Assembly: GCA_965230515.1 (NCBI GenBank) | Contig: OZ246007.1 | Location: 186,001 to 250,000, forward strand | Direction: 5' to 3' | From: JAJFKB01 sp965230515 | Lineage (GTDB): Bacteria; Pseudomonadota; Gammaproteobacteria; Pseudomonadales; IMCC2047 | DNA: 64,000 bases | Shown here: piece by piece, positions 16,695 through 26,081 of the stretch | How the letters are laid out: each line of letters begins with the position of its first letter | How positions within the stretch are numbered: the first letter of the stretch is position 1 | Made by a program: the position numbers and the translations under genes | The notes under the pieces: model-generated | What the model was told of the DNA's origin: nothing | Database searches by the model: none | Seen by the model: the letters and a program-made list of their open reading frames with translations, nothing else

Positions 16695-17342
16695 ATGTCA
16701 CAACTATCGGAAATAAAAGGATTCTTGCTTTCAGGTACGCCTCAGCTTTGGGTGGAGAAGGCGCTTGATAATATCCCGGTATTGTTAATTGATCACGCGC
16801 ACTGTGAAAAGAAAGCGGCGTCGACAGCAATGAGTCTGATGTATCGTTACGTGGATCATTTGGATCTTTTAAAAAAGATGTCTCAGTTGGCGCGGGAGGA
16901 GTTGCTGCATTTTGAACAGGTTCTTGAAATAATGCGGCAGCGTGATATTCAGTACCGGCACCTTTCCTCTGCACGATATGCCGGTGGTCTGAGAGAGTTG
17001 GTGCGAACACACGAACCGGGCCGGTTGATTGATCTGTTAATTGTCGGTGCTTTCGTGGAAGCCAGATCCTGTGAGCGTTTTGCGGCATTAATACCTCACC
17101 TGGATGAACCGTTGGCAAAATTTTATTCCTCGCTGTTACGTTCAGAAGGACGCCATTATCAGGATTACCTGGAGTTGGCCAGGCAGTATAGCGATAAGCC
17201 CATTGAGCAACGTATAGAGGTGTTTGCTGTTAGAGAAAAGGAGTTAATTGAATCGCCGGATACGGAATTTCGCTTCCATAGTGGTATGCCGGCTGTCGAT
17301 TGTGGTGCGAATACTTTGACATCGCCAAAAAGGGGTATATAA
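16695..17342 (+). CDS. miaE: tRNA ms2i6A37 hydroxylase MiaE
   Basis: This 215-residue ferritin-like diiron monooxygenase hydroxylates 2-methylthio-N6-isopentenyladenosine at tRNA position 37. Metal-ligand helices are visible as EELLHFEQV, VEARSCERF and SEGRHYQDY. The C-terminus SPDTEFRFHSG is also family-like. It follows gor by ~108 bases, with a GTCCCTC/GAGGGAC hairpin at 16631-16648 between them, so it may have its own promoter. The hydroxylation needs O2, so activity should fall under anaerobic conditions. Confidence 0.94.
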   Translation: MSQLSEIKGFLLSGTPQLWVEKALDNIPVLLIDHAHCEKKAASTAMSLMYRYVDHLDLLKKMSQLAREELLHFEQVLEIMRQRDIQYRHLSSARYAGGLRELVRTHEPGRLIDLLIVGAFVEARSCERFAALIPHLDEPLAKFYSSLLRSEGRHYQDYLELARQYSDKPIEQRIEVFAVREKELIESPDTEFRFHSGMPAVDCGANTLTSPKRGI

Positions 17343-17498
17343 TTCTCCTAGCTTGAAAGTACGTCCTATATTTATGCACACCATTTCGAAGTTTAGTCGT
17401 TAGTACCTCGACCTGATCATCATAAGTAATAGATACACTTCCAGCACAATTGTCTTTTAAAGACTTGAATTACTATTGAAAAAATAAAGGTTTTGATT

Positions 17499-17705
17499 AT
17501 GTCTACTACTACCGGCACTGTAAAATGGTTCAACGAATCTAAAGGTTTTGGCTTTATTGAGCAAGAATCCGGCCCTGATGTTTTTGCGCACTATAGCGCT
17601 ATCACAGGCTCAGGTTTTAAAACGCTTACTGAAGGCCAGAAGGTTCAGTTTACTGTTACTCAGGGTCAAAAGGGTCCTCAAGCAGAGAACATCGAACCCT
17701 TATAG
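17499..17705 (+). CDS. Cold-shock domain protein
   Basis: This 68-residue single cold-shock domain protein is an RNA chaperone. RNP1 is KGFGFI; RNP2 reads VFAHY where the family norm is VFVHF. The ATG at 17499 gives MSTTTGTVKWFNESKGFGF; a TTG six bases upstream is in frame but unlikely. Its ~155-base leader is long, as is common for cold-regulated csp mRNAs. It stands alone, followed by a terminator. Which Csp paralogue it is cannot be told from one sequence. Confidence 0.95.
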   Translation: MSTTTGTVKWFNESKGFGFIEQESGPDVFAHYSAITGSGFKTLTEGQKVQFTVTQGQKGPQAENIEPL

Positions 17706-17787
17706 TTCTTTAGAGCTAGCAAAGGGTTTTGCCTGCATTCCATTGAGTGTGCAGGCCTGCCTTAGACCCGATAGAGGTTTAAGGGAT

Positions 17788-17820
17788 AAAAGGGTGAGAT
17801 CCTAGGGTCTCGCCTTTTTT
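17788..17820 (+). terminator. Terminator after the cold-shock gene
   Basis: A GC-containing stem (AGGGTGAGA against TCTCGCCT, with one bulged G and one G-U pair) flanked by AAA and TTTTTT. Confidence 0.85.
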
Positions 17821-17927
17821 GTTTTTGGGGTTCAGCCTCGTCTACACATAATCTTCTGCGGTTTTAAGTGCCTGTCATCGCAGCCTATTAGTCTCATTGT
17901 TTGTTCATATTTTCAGGATATCCTGCA

Positions 17928-19319
17928 TTGTCCAGTACCAGTTTTTCATCACTCAGTTTAAAGCCAGCTTTGCTCGAGAATCTGAAGACGCTCGATTATC
18001 ACCATATGACCGCGATTCAACAGCAAAGCCTGCCGCTCATTCTCGATGGCAAAGATGTGATCGCTCAGGCCCGCACCGGGTCGGGAAAAACAGCAGCATT
18101 TGCTCTTGGTCTTTTAAACCGGCTTGATGTGAAGCGGTTTCGTATCCAGTGTCTGGTTCTTTGTCCGACAAGAGAACTGGCTGACCAAGTGGCCAAAGAG
18201 ACTCGAACACTGGCCCGGCTTATTCACAATATTAAGGTGTTGACGCTCTGTGGGGGGGCTCCGTTTGGTCCCCAGATTGGATCGCTGGAGCATGGTGCGC
18301 ATATTGTTGTGGGAACGCCGGGGCGTGTTGAGGAACATCTGCGTAAAGGCACGCTTGTTTTGGATAAGCTTGAAATACTGGTGCTTGATGAGGCCGACCG
18401 AATGCTGGATATGGGGTTTCAGGCATCACTGGACAAGATCATTGACCAACTTCCGCGTGAGCGGCAGACACTTTTATTCAGTGCAACTTACCCCGATCAG
18501 ATTGGGGCGGTCGCGCAGCGAGTAATGCGCCAGCCGCAAAGGGTTGAAGCGCTTTCAACCCACGATGATGCCAGTATAGAACAGCAGTTTTATTGCGTTG
18601 GCGATCAGTATGATCGGCTGACAGCGCTTAAGCTTCTGGTTATGGCCAATCAGCCACAATCCTGTTTGGTGTTTTGCAATACCAAACGGGAAACTCAGGA
18701 GGTGGCGAACGCGCTGAGCGAATTTGGCTTTAATGCGGCTGCGCTACACGGTGATCTGGAGCAGCGGGAGAGAGACCAAACCCTGGTGCAGTTCGCTAAT
18801 AAAAGTGTGACTGTGCTTGTAGCAACGGATGTCGCTGCGCGCGGTCTGGATATCGATGCGATGGATGCCGTGATAAATTACCAGATTGCCCGTGAAACAG
18901 AAGTGCATGTTCACCGTATTGGAAGAACGGGCAGGGCCGGGAGCAAGGGGATAGCGTTCACTCTGTTTGATGTGAAGGAGCAGTACAAAGTTGAGCGCCT
19001 TGAAGATTACCTGAAATGTTCAATTGACAGCTTGCCGTTGCCTGAGATGCGGTTGTTGAACGAACCGGCATACAGGTCGCAGATGGTGACACTGCAAATT
19101 GATGGCGGTAAAAAGCAGAAGTTAAGGCCAGGAGATGTTTTGGGGGCACTCACAGCAGGAAACGGTATTACTGGAGCGCAGGTAGGGAAAATACATTTGT
19201 ATGATAACTGCGCCTATGTGGCGGTTGAGCGCAATATTGCCAAAAGTGCGCTCGCCAAATTGAGCAAAGGAAAGCTTAAAGGGCGATCATTTCGAGCCAG
19301 GAAGGTGGGCAGGGGTTAG
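17928..19319 (+). CDS. dbpA: DEAD-box RNA helicase DbpA
   Basis: This ATP-dependent RNA helicase acts in 50S ribosome assembly. Core motifs are ARTGSGKT (Walker A), PTRELA, TPGR, DEAD, SAT, ARGLDI and HRIGRTGRAG. The C-terminal RNA-binding domain, with the family tag DGGKKQKLRPGDVLGALT, targets DbpA to 23S rRNA hairpin 92. I place the start at the TTG at 17928 (463 residues) because it is preceded by AGGA and aligns with the normal DbpA N-terminus. An upstream in-frame TTG at 17901 would add nine residues. Confidence 0.94.
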   Translation: MSSTSFSSLSLKPALLENLKTLDYHHMTAIQQQSLPLILDGKDVIAQARTGSGKTAAFALGLLNRLDVKRFRIQCLVLCPTRELADQVAKETRTLARLIHNIKVLTLCGGAPFGPQIGSLEHGAHIVVGTPGRVEEHLRKGTLVLDKLEILVLDEADRMLDMGFQASLDKIIDQLPRERQTLLFSATYPDQIGAVAQRVMRQPQRVEALSTHDDASIEQQFYCVGDQYDRLTALKLLVMANQPQSCLVFCNTKRETQEVANALSEFGFNAAALHGDLEQRERDQTLVQFANKSVTVLVATDVAARGLDIDAMDAVINYQIARETEVHVHRIGRTGRAGSKGIAFTLFDVKEQYKVERLEDYLKCSIDSLPLPEMRLLNEPAYRSQMVTLQIDGGKKQKLRPGDVLGALTAGNGITGAQVGKIHLYDNCAYVAVERNIAKSALAKLSKGKLKGRSFRARKVGRG

Positions 19320-19363
19320 TCAGTGCTCATGGCTGCCAACCAGCCGCGTAAACGCTGTAATCA

Positions 19364-20698
19364 TCAGCCCCTGCGGTTACCCCTGGTTCCCGACTTTTGA
19401 GAAGGTGATGCGGCGTTATGACTTCTGTGTTTTTTATTCTTGCCCTGTGGTTTGTGGCCTCGGGCAACGTCGCCGGAACGTTGACCGTCCTTGTGCTTCG
19501 GTTTTGGCTTCTTGGGTTTTTTAGGGCGAGCACGGCGACTGTTTAGATTCGATTCCGGTAGATCGTGAACCGGTTCAAAACCGTCAATAAATTCCCGTTT
19601 CAATAGTTGCTTGATGAGCCGCTCTATATCTGACAGTTGCTTGAATTCGTCCGCGCTAACCAGGGATATGGCTTGTCCGGTTGCTCCTGCGCGCCCGGTT
19701 CTGCCAATTCGATGCACGTAGTCTTCCGGTACATTGGGTAAATCAAAATTGACGACCTGGGGCAATTGATCAATGTCGAGTCCACGGGCAGCTATGTCGG
19801 TCGCTACCAGTACCTGGGTTTTACCATTTTTAAAGTCCGCTAGTGCTTTGGTTCGGGCACCCTGGCTTTTGTTGCCGTGGATAGCGGCTGCCTTGATTTT
19901 CTTGCTTTCCAGATGTCTGGTTAAACGGTTGGCACCATGCTTGGTTCTGCTGAACACTAGCACCTGTTCCCATTGGTGCTCGAGAATCAGGTGGGTCAGC
20001 AGCGCCGATTTTTTACTTTTGTCGACCGGGCAGATCCACTGTTCAACTGATTTGACCGTGGTGTTTGGCGGGCTGACTGAAATTTCAACAGGGTTTTCAA
20101 CCAATCCTTTTGCCAGTTTACGAATGTCCTGGGAGAAGGTGGCTGAGAACATCAGGTTTTGTCGCTGTTTGGGTAAAACTGACAGAATGCGCTTTATGTC
20201 ATGGATAAAACCCATATCCAGCATTCGGTCGGCTTCATCGAGAACCAGAATCTCCAGACGATTAAATTTCACTGCGTTCTGGTTGTACAGGTCAAGCAGT
20301 CGACCAGGTGTTGCAACCAGTACATCGACCCCTTTGCGTAATTGCATCATTTGGGGATTAATTTTAACGCCGCCAAAGACGACAGTTGAGCGCAACGGTA
20401 AGTATTGGCCGTAGGTGTTTACACTGTCAGCAACCTGGGCGGCCAGTTCACGGGTTGGGGTTAATATCAGCGCGCGAACCTGATTCGACTGTGCTTTTTG
20501 CCCGTTGCTCAGCTGGTCCAAAATTGGCAGTGTGAATCCGGCTGTTTTTCCGGTCCCGGTTTGTGCTGCCGCCATTACATCTTTTCCCTTCAGGATCGAA
20601 GGTATGGCCTTTGCCTGGATCGGAGAGGGTGTCTCGTATCCTTGTTCGGTCACGGCACGGAGGATAGCTTTAGAAAGGCCAAGGGAGGCAAAGCTCAT
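19364..20698 (-). CDS. rhlE: DEAD-box RNA helicase RhlE
   Basis: This 444-residue RNA helicase begins MSFASLGLSKAILRAVTEQGY, the standard RhlE start. The ATG at 20698 is preceded by a GA-rich site; an in-frame GTG at 20716 is less likely. Motifs AQTGTGKT, PTRELAAQV, TPGRLLDL, DEAD, SATF, ARGLDI and HRIGRTGRAG are intact. The last ~60 residues are a lysine- and arginine-rich disordered tail that usually gives nonspecific RNA binding. It is convergent with dbpA, whose stop lies 45 bases away. Confidence 0.94.
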   Translation of the reverse strand: MSFASLGLSKAILRAVTEQGYETPSPIQAKAIPSILKGKDVMAAAQTGTGKTAGFTLPILDQLSNGQKAQSNQVRALILTPTRELAAQVADSVNTYGQYLPLRSTVVFGGVKINPQMMQLRKGVDVLVATPGRLLDLYNQNAVKFNRLEILVLDEADRMLDMGFIHDIKRILSVLPKQRQNLMFSATFSQDIRKLAKGLVENPVEISVSPPNTTVKSVEQWICPVDKSKKSALLTHLILEHQWEQVLVFSRTKHGANRLTRHLESKKIKAAAIHGNKSQGARTKALADFKNGKTQVLVATDIAARGLDIDQLPQVVNFDLPNVPEDYVHRIGRTGRAGATGQAISLVSADEFKQLSDIERLIKQLLKREFIDGFEPVHDLPESNLNSRRARPKKPKKPKPKHKDGQRSGDVARGHKPQGKNKKHRSHNAASPSQKSGTRGNRRG

Positions 20699-20815
20699 AT
20701 AATCATCTCTTATCACTGAATATCAAAAGGGGCCGCAAGAACAGCGGCGCTGCAGGATACAGTAACTTATATGCAATAGCTATTTAAATGCTGTAAGGCG
20801 CGTGGTTTATGAAAC

Positions 20816-21541
20816 TCAGGTGAGTTCAAATTTAACAAGCTCAGACTGCGCTTCCGAGGCGCTGAAGTACCAGCCGTGGCTTCCCCAATCGCCTAACACT
20901 GTTCGCTGGGCGGAGATCCCGTTTGCGACTAGCTGGTGTTTGCCTGGTCTGTGGGTATGGCCGTGTATCAGGTGTTGAACCTGAAATTGTTGCATTACCT
21001 CTATTACTTCTGTCTGATTGACATCCATAATGTCAGCCGTTTTTTCACCGGTTTCTTCTTTACTGACATCGCGCAGGTTTTGCGCAATAGCCAATCGTTC
21101 GTTGATACTCTTGCTCAACAATTCCTTTTGCCAGTGTGGGTCTCTGACCATTTTCCGAAATTGTTGATATGCAATGTCGTCCGTGCAAAGCGTATCACCA
21201 TGCATCAACAAAGTGGGTGTTCCGTACAGATCTATCACAGTGGGGTCAGGCAATATTGTGCAACCGGTTTGTTCAGCAAAGCGTTCGCCAATCAAAAAAT
21301 CACGATTACCGTGCATAAAGAACAGGGAAACCCCACGGCCGGAAACAGACTTTAAAGCATCAATTAACGTGTCGGTAAACGGATTCTCAAAATCATCGCC
21401 TATCCAGGCTTCAAAAAAGTCACCAAGAATATAGAGTGCGTCAATTTGTTCTGTTCGTTCAGCAATAAACTTCAGAAAAGCCTGTGCCAGCACAGGCTTC
21501 TGAGGTTCCAGGTGTAAATCCGAGATAAAAAGAGTGGTCAC
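20816..21541 (-). CDS. lpxH: UDP-2,3-diacylglucosamine diphosphatase
   Basis: This 241-residue metallophosphoesterase makes lipid X in lipid A synthesis at the inner face of the cytoplasmic membrane. The Mn2+-binding motifs are in order: DLHL, GDFFEAWIGDD, GNRDF, HGD and HGHTHRP. The GTG at 21541 is the start that keeps the conserved N-terminus TTLFISDLHL. It lies seven bases after the ppiB stop on the same strand, the same ppiB-lpxH pairing as in E. coli. Confidence 0.96.
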   Translation of the reverse strand: MTTLFISDLHLEPQKPVLAQAFLKFIAERTEQIDALYILGDFFEAWIGDDFENPFTDTLIDALKSVSGRGVSLFFMHGNRDFLIGERFAEQTGCTILPDPTVIDLYGTPTLLMHGDTLCTDDIAYQQFRKMVRDPHWQKELLSKSINERLAIAQNLRDVSKEETGEKTADIMDVNQTEVIEVMQQFQVQHLIHGHTHRPGKHQLVANGISAQRTVLGDWGSHGWYFSASEAQSELVKFELT

Positions 21542-21548
21542 AGGGCGT

Positions 21549-22049
21549 TCAAAGCTCGTCGCTGACAGTCACGGATTCAATAATGACATCATCGGTAGGA
21601 ACATCCTGGTGGCCGGCTTTGGTGGTGGTTGGTACGGCTTTTATTTTATCGACGACTTCCATGCCTTCAGTGACTTTTCCAAAGACGGCGTAGCCCCAGC
21701 CTTCGGTTGTTTTTGAGCTATGGTCGAGGAAGGTGTTGTCTTCAACATTTATGAAGAATTGTGCGGAGGCTGAATGGGGTTCCATGGTTCTTGCCATGGC
21801 GACTGTTCCACGCAGGTTGCTCAGCCCGTTATCGGCTTCATTTTGAATCGGTTCGCCGGTCGGCTTTTGCGTCATGCCGGCTTCAAAACCGCCACCCTGA
21901 ATCATGAAGTTTTTAATTACGCGGTGAAAAACGGTTCCGTTATAAAAATCGCTTTCTGCGTAATCACGAAAATTTTTCGCGCTGACAGGTGCTTTCTCTT
22001 TATCCAGTTCAATCTGAATATCGCCTAAATTGGTGTGCAAAATGATCAT
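21549..22049 (-). CDS. ppiB: Cytoplasmic cyclophilin peptidyl-prolyl isomerase
   Basis: This 166-residue cyclophilin has the FHRVIKNFMIQGG active-site segment (catalytic Arg in FHRV), the MARTMEPHSASAQFFIN segment and GYAVFGKV. There is no signal peptide, so it is the cytoplasmic form. The ATG at 22049 follows GGGAG at the right spacing; an upstream in-frame TTG would add one residue. It is divergent from glnS and probably co-transcribed with lpxH. Confidence 0.95.
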   Translation of the reverse strand: MIILHTNLGDIQIELDKEKAPVSAKNFRDYAESDFYNGTVFHRVIKNFMIQGGGFEAGMTQKPTGEPIQNEADNGLSNLRGTVAMARTMEPHSASAQFFINVEDNTFLDHSSKTTEGWGYAVFGKVTEGMEVVDKIKAVPTTTKAGHQDVPTDDVIIESVTVSDEL

Positions 22050-22248
22050 CAAAGACTCCCTATGTCTTATGCTGCAATTTAAAGATGGTAATTTATTATT
22101 TTCTTGTGCTTTGCTCTAGCCGCAGCGCACAAGGTGGTTATAATGTTTGGCTCAATTTAACTCGATTCTGAATTTCGACTTGTCGACAGCATTTACGTCA
22201 GTAAGCAGTGGCTCAGAAGCTTTAGCAGAGACTTTATCTTTTTTATTT

Positions 22249-23934
22249 ATGATGAACAATACTGAATCGCCCGGTAAATCAAACTTTATTCGCAATATCA
22301 TTGATGAGGACCTGAAACAGGGTAAAAACGAGGGCCAGGTGGTTACGCGCTTTCCTCCAGAACCTAATGGTTTTTTACATATCGGTCATGCAAAATCGAT
22401 TTGTCTTAATTTTGGTATTGCCCAAGATTATCAAGGTGCCAGATGTAATCTGCGCTTTGACGATACCAATCCGGAAAAGGAAAGCACCGAATATGTTGAA
22501 GCGATTCAGAATGATATTCGCTGGCTCGGTTTTGATTGGGATGGTGACGTAAAATTTTCATCCAGCTATTTTGAGCAGTTGTATGGTTACGCGGAAGAGC
22601 TCATTGAGCGTGGCAAGGCTTATGTATGCAGTTTGAATGCCGAACACATGCGGGATTATCGTGGCACACTGACGGCCCCCGGCCAGGACAGTCCTGACCG
22701 GGGCAGGCCTGTTGAAGAAAATCTGGATCTGTTCAGACGGATGCGGGCCGGAGAGTTCGCGGATGGTGCCTACGTGTTGCGTGCCAAAATCGATATGGCA
22801 TCCCCCAATCTTAATATGCGGGACCCGATTTTATATCGTATTCGCCGTGTCACGCACCACCGAACCGGAGATCAGTGGTGTATTTATCCCATGTACGATT
22901 TCACCCACTGTATTTCGGATGCGCTGGAAGGTATCACCCATTCGCTCTGTACTTTGGAATTTGAAGACCATCGGCCACTGTACGATTGGGTGCTTGAAAA
23001 CATAAGTATTGCCTGCCACCCGCAACAGATAGAGTTTGCGCGTTTAAACTTGAGTCACACCGTGACCAGCAAGAGGAAGCTAAAGCAACTGATCGATGAG
23101 GATTATGTCGGTGGTTGGGATGATCCGCGATTACCCACTATCTCAGGGTTGCGTCGCCGAGGGTACACGCCTGCGGCAATACGCAAGTTTTGTGACAGTA
23201 TCGGCGTGACGCGCAGCGACGGTGTGGTTGATGCAGCCATGCTGGTGCACAGTATTCGTGAGGATCTTGAGGTAAATGCCCCAAGAGCGATGTGTGTGTT
23301 GAAGCCAATTAAGGTGATCATCACCAACTACCCGGAAGCAGAGCGGGAACTGCTTACAACGCAGGCACATCCGGACAATCCTGAAATGGGCGAGCGAACT
23401 CTTCCCTTTGGTCGGGAGATCTACATTGATCAGGATGATTTTATGGAGGATCCTCCTTCCAAATATTTTCGGCTGGCTCCCGGACGAGAGGTCAGGTTGC
23501 GTAATGCCTATGTTATTCGGTGTGATGAGGTGATAAAGGATGACAAGGGTGAGATTGCTGAATTGCACTGCTGGTATGACGAAAAAACCCTGGGGGTTAA
23601 ACCGGAAGGGCGAAAGGTCAAAGGGGTGATTCACTGGGTGTCAGCAAAAGATGCGGTGGATTGTGAAGTCAGGCTTTATGAGCAACTCTTCACTGAGGAG
23701 AATCCGGATAAAGGTGATTTTATGATGTGCCTGAACACGGCATCGGTTGAGGTGTTGCATCACTGCAAAGCGGAGTTGGGGCTGGACGGTGTGGCACCTG
23801 AACAGCGGTTTCAGTTTGAACGTTTGGGTTATTTTTGTACCGACCGATACGATTCCATGCCAGGTAAGCTGGTGTTTAACCGAACAGTGGGTTTGCGGGA
23901 CTCATGGGCTAAAGTACAGAAAAAGCAGGGTTGA
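22249..23934 (+). CDS. glnS: Glutaminyl-tRNA synthetase
   Basis: This class I synthetase of 561 residues charges tRNA-Gln. The HIGH motif reads LHIGHAKS, preceded by RFPPEPNG. The KMSKS equivalent is VTSKRKL, as usual in GlnRS. The frame is open back to 22147, but the family N-terminus (xxNFIRxIIDEDL) starts only after the tandem ATGs at 22249/22252, so those are the likely starts. The stop is three bases from the cysS start, so the two synthetases form an operon. Confidence 0.96.
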   Translation: MMNNTESPGKSNFIRNIIDEDLKQGKNEGQVVTRFPPEPNGFLHIGHAKSICLNFGIAQDYQGARCNLRFDDTNPEKESTEYVEAIQNDIRWLGFDWDGDVKFSSSYFEQLYGYAEELIERGKAYVCSLNAEHMRDYRGTLTAPGQDSPDRGRPVEENLDLFRRMRAGEFADGAYVLRAKIDMASPNLNMRDPILYRIRRVTHHRTGDQWCIYPMYDFTHCISDALEGITHSLCTLEFEDHRPLYDWVLENISIACHPQQIEFARLNLSHTVTSKRKLKQLIDEDYVGGWDDPRLPTISGLRRRGYTPAAIRKFCDSIGVTRSDGVVDAAMLVHSIREDLEVNAPRAMCVLKPIKVIITNYPEAERELLTTQAHPDNPEMGERTLPFGREIYIDQDDFMEDPPSKYFRLAPGREVRLRNAYVIRCDEVIKDDKGEIAELHCWYDEKTLGVKPEGRKVKGVIHWVSAKDAVDCEVRLYEQLFTEENPDKGDFMMCLNTASVEVLHHCKAELGLDGVAPEQRFQFERLGYFCTDRYDSMPGKLVFNRTVGLRDSWAKVQKKQG

Positions 23935-23937
23935 TTA

Positions 23938-25329
23938 GTGTTGAAGATTTATAACTCGCTTAGTGGCGAAAAGGAGTTGTTTAAACCTTTGGTTGAGGGT
24001 CAGGTACGCATGTATGTATGCGGTATGACCGTCTACGATTATTGCCATATCGGGCATGCACGGGTGATGGTGGCTTTTGATGTGATCAGCCGGTATCTGC
24101 GGCGAAAGGGTTACCAGGTCACCTATGTCAGAAATATAACGGACGTTGATGACAAGATATTTAATCGTGCCAGAGAGAATGATGAGCCCTATGATCAGCT
24201 GACCAGGCGTTTTATCGATGCGATGCATGAGGATGAAAGCCTGCTTGGGGTTTTGCCTCCTGACGTGGAGCCCAGAGCCACTGCGCATATGGACCAGATT
24301 ATTGAAATGGTGCAGACACTGATTGATAAAGATTATGCCTATTGCGCAAATAACGGTGATGTCTACTATCGGGTTGAGCGATTCGCCGGCTATGGCAAGT
24401 TAAGCAAAAAGAATCTTGATGATTTGAGGGCAGGTGAGCGCATTAGTGTCGAGGAAGCCAAAGAAAACCCATTGGATTTTGCGCTTTGGAAAGCAGCAAA
24501 AGAGGGAGAGGCGGCTTGGGATTCACCCTGGGGCAAAGGGCGTCCAGGCTGGCATATTGAGTGTTCAGCAATGAGTACCAGTTGCCTCGGGCATACTTTT
24601 GATATTCATGGTGGTGGACCTGATCTGAAATTTCCGCACCATGAAAATGAGATTGCCCAATCCGAAGCGGCAACCGGTGAAGAGTATGCATTAACCTGGA
24701 TGCATGCTGGAGCGGTACGGGTAGATAATGAAAAAATGTCCAAATCGCTGGGTAATTTTTTTACCATTCGTGAGGTTTTGCAAAAATACAACCCGGAAGT
24801 GGTTCGGTACTTTTTGGTGACCAGCCATTACCGTAGTCACATAAACTATTCGGAAGATAATTTAAAGCAGGCGCAGCAGGCTCTGGAGCGATTTTATACA
24901 GCAGTACGCCGGTTTGCAGGTGGTTCAACGCAGGTTGTCGCAGAAAGTGAATTGGCAGAAGATTATCGAAAGCGGTTTACAGACGCTATGGATGACGATT
25001 TCAATACACCCGAGGCATTGGCGGTTTTGTTTGAGATGGTCAGGGAGATTAACCAGGCATCGGATCAGAGCGTGCCTCTGGTTGGTTTATTAATAGAGCT
25101 GGGTGAGGTGCTGGGCCTGCTACAGCAAGATCCTGAGCAATTTCTGCAAGGTGGCGATAACCAAGAGGGTATTTCGGCAGAAGAAGTTGAACAGCTGATC
25201 GCGCAACGAAACCAGGCAAGGGCAGATAAAGACTGGGCAAAAGCAGATCAGTTGAGAGACAGGCTGCAGCAGGAAGGTATAATTCTGGATGATGGCAGGG
25301 GCGGTACAACTTGGCGTCGTGGTACTTGA
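23938..25329 (+). CDS. cysS: Cysteinyl-tRNA synthetase
   Basis: This 463-residue class I synthetase binds Zn2+ in the active site through Cys28, a central IEC-S Cys, and the HHENE His/Glu. The HIGH motif is HIGHAR and KMSKS is KMSKSLGNF. The start is GTG at 23938 (a TTG follows directly), three bases after glnS. The C-terminal tRNA-binding part ends in GTTWRRGT, as in the family. Confidence 0.96.
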   Translation: MLKIYNSLSGEKELFKPLVEGQVRMYVCGMTVYDYCHIGHARVMVAFDVISRYLRRKGYQVTYVRNITDVDDKIFNRARENDEPYDQLTRRFIDAMHEDESLLGVLPPDVEPRATAHMDQIIEMVQTLIDKDYAYCANNGDVYYRVERFAGYGKLSKKNLDDLRAGERISVEEAKENPLDFALWKAAKEGEAAWDSPWGKGRPGWHIECSAMSTSCLGHTFDIHGGGPDLKFPHHENEIAQSEAATGEEYALTWMHAGAVRVDNEKMSKSLGNFFTIREVLQKYNPEVVRYFLVTSHYRSHINYSEDNLKQAQQALERFYTAVRRFAGGSTQVVAESELAEDYRKRFTDAMDDDFNTPEALAVLFEMVREINQASDQSVPLVGLLIELGEVLGLLQQDPEQFLQGGDNQEGISAEEVEQLIAQRNQARADKDWAKADQLRDRLQQEGIILDDGRGGTTWRRGT

Positions 25330-25441
25330 ATAGCCACATTTGGGCCATTTTCACGGGTGTCAGATGCGCCTGTTAATGGGCTTCAGTCATGGCTTTATCT
25401 GTTAAAGCTGTTGAGAGGCAAAATTAATCACTTCAGAATGG

Positions 25442-25470
25442 TTGACGGGGCTTTGATAGCTGAGTAATAT
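25442..25470 (+). promoter_or_regulatory. Promoter of the tRNA operon
   Basis: TTGACG at 25442-25447 and TAATAT at 25465-25470 with a 17-base spacer, then a GC-rich discriminator GCCGTCC. It lies ~45 bases before tRNA-Pro. Confidence 0.8.
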
Positions 25471-25512
25471 GCCGTCCTCCAAACTGAGACGACTAATGTT
25501 GCAGTTGTGTAT

Positions 25513-25589
25513 CGGGGTATAGCGCAGTCTGGTAGCGCGCCTGCTTTGGGAGCAGGATGTCGGGAGTTCGAATCTCTCTACCCCGACCA
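25513..25589 (+). tRNA. tRNA-Pro (TGG)
   Basis: 77 bases with CCA encoded. Acceptor CGGGGTA/TACCCCG, anticodon stem CCTGC/GCAGG with loop TTTGGGA (anticodon TGG), T arm GAGTTCGAATCTC. First of four tRNAs in one transcript. Confidence 0.97.
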
Positions 25590-25633
25590 ATATCGAGCAC
25601 CCGGAGTGCAGGATTGTGCCATGTTGCTTTGAT

Positions 25634-25710
25634 GCGCCCGTAGCTCAATCGGATAGAGCATCGGCCTTCTAAGCCGAGGGTTGCAGGTTCGATTCCTGCC
25701 GGGCGCGCCA
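25634..25710 (+). tRNA. tRNA-Arg (TCT)
   Basis: 77 bases with CCA. Acceptor GCGCCCG/CGGGCGC, anticodon stem TCGGC/GCCGA with loop CTTCTAA (anticodon TCT), T arm GGTTCGATTCC. It reads the rare Arg codons AGA and AGG. Confidence 0.97.
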
Positions 25711-25783
25711 TATTGAAGTTTTGCACCCTGGTGTGGATCTGTGGTATTTCAGATTCGGGTTGGTGGTCAATTAGAAGATTAAT

Positions 25784-25860
25784 GGTGAGTGTAGCTCAGT
25801 TGGCAGAGCTCCGGATTGTGATTCCGGCGGTCGTGGGTTCGAGCCCCATCACTCACCCCA
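25784..25860 (+). tRNA. tRNA-His (GTG)
   Basis: 77 bases with the extra 5' G typical of tRNA-His encoded at 25784 and CCA encoded. Anticodon stem CCGGA/TCCGG with loop TTGTGAT (anticodon GTG). Confidence 0.97.
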
Positions 25861-25955
25861 TCTTAATACCTTTGTCACCACTTTAGTTGCACAAAGCAGG
25901 AAGTCGTATCATAGTTTGAAACCCCGGCTACCCGTCAAATTTAAGTGGATAATAT

Positions 25956-26040
25956 GCGGATGTGGTGAAATTGGTATACACGCTAGATTTAGGTTCTAGT
26001 GCCGAAAGGCGTGAGAGTTCGAGTCTCTCCATCCGCACCA
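25956..26040 (+). tRNA. tRNA-Leu (TAG)
   Basis: An 85-base class II tRNA with a long variable arm (GTGCCGAAAGGCGT) and encoded CCA. Anticodon loop TTTAGGT gives anticodon TAG. It ends 41 bases before tig, with no terminator between, so read-through into tig is possible. Confidence 0.97.
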
Positions 26041-26081
26041 TATGTCAAATCAGATTCAAAAAATATTCGTAGAGGAATGTC

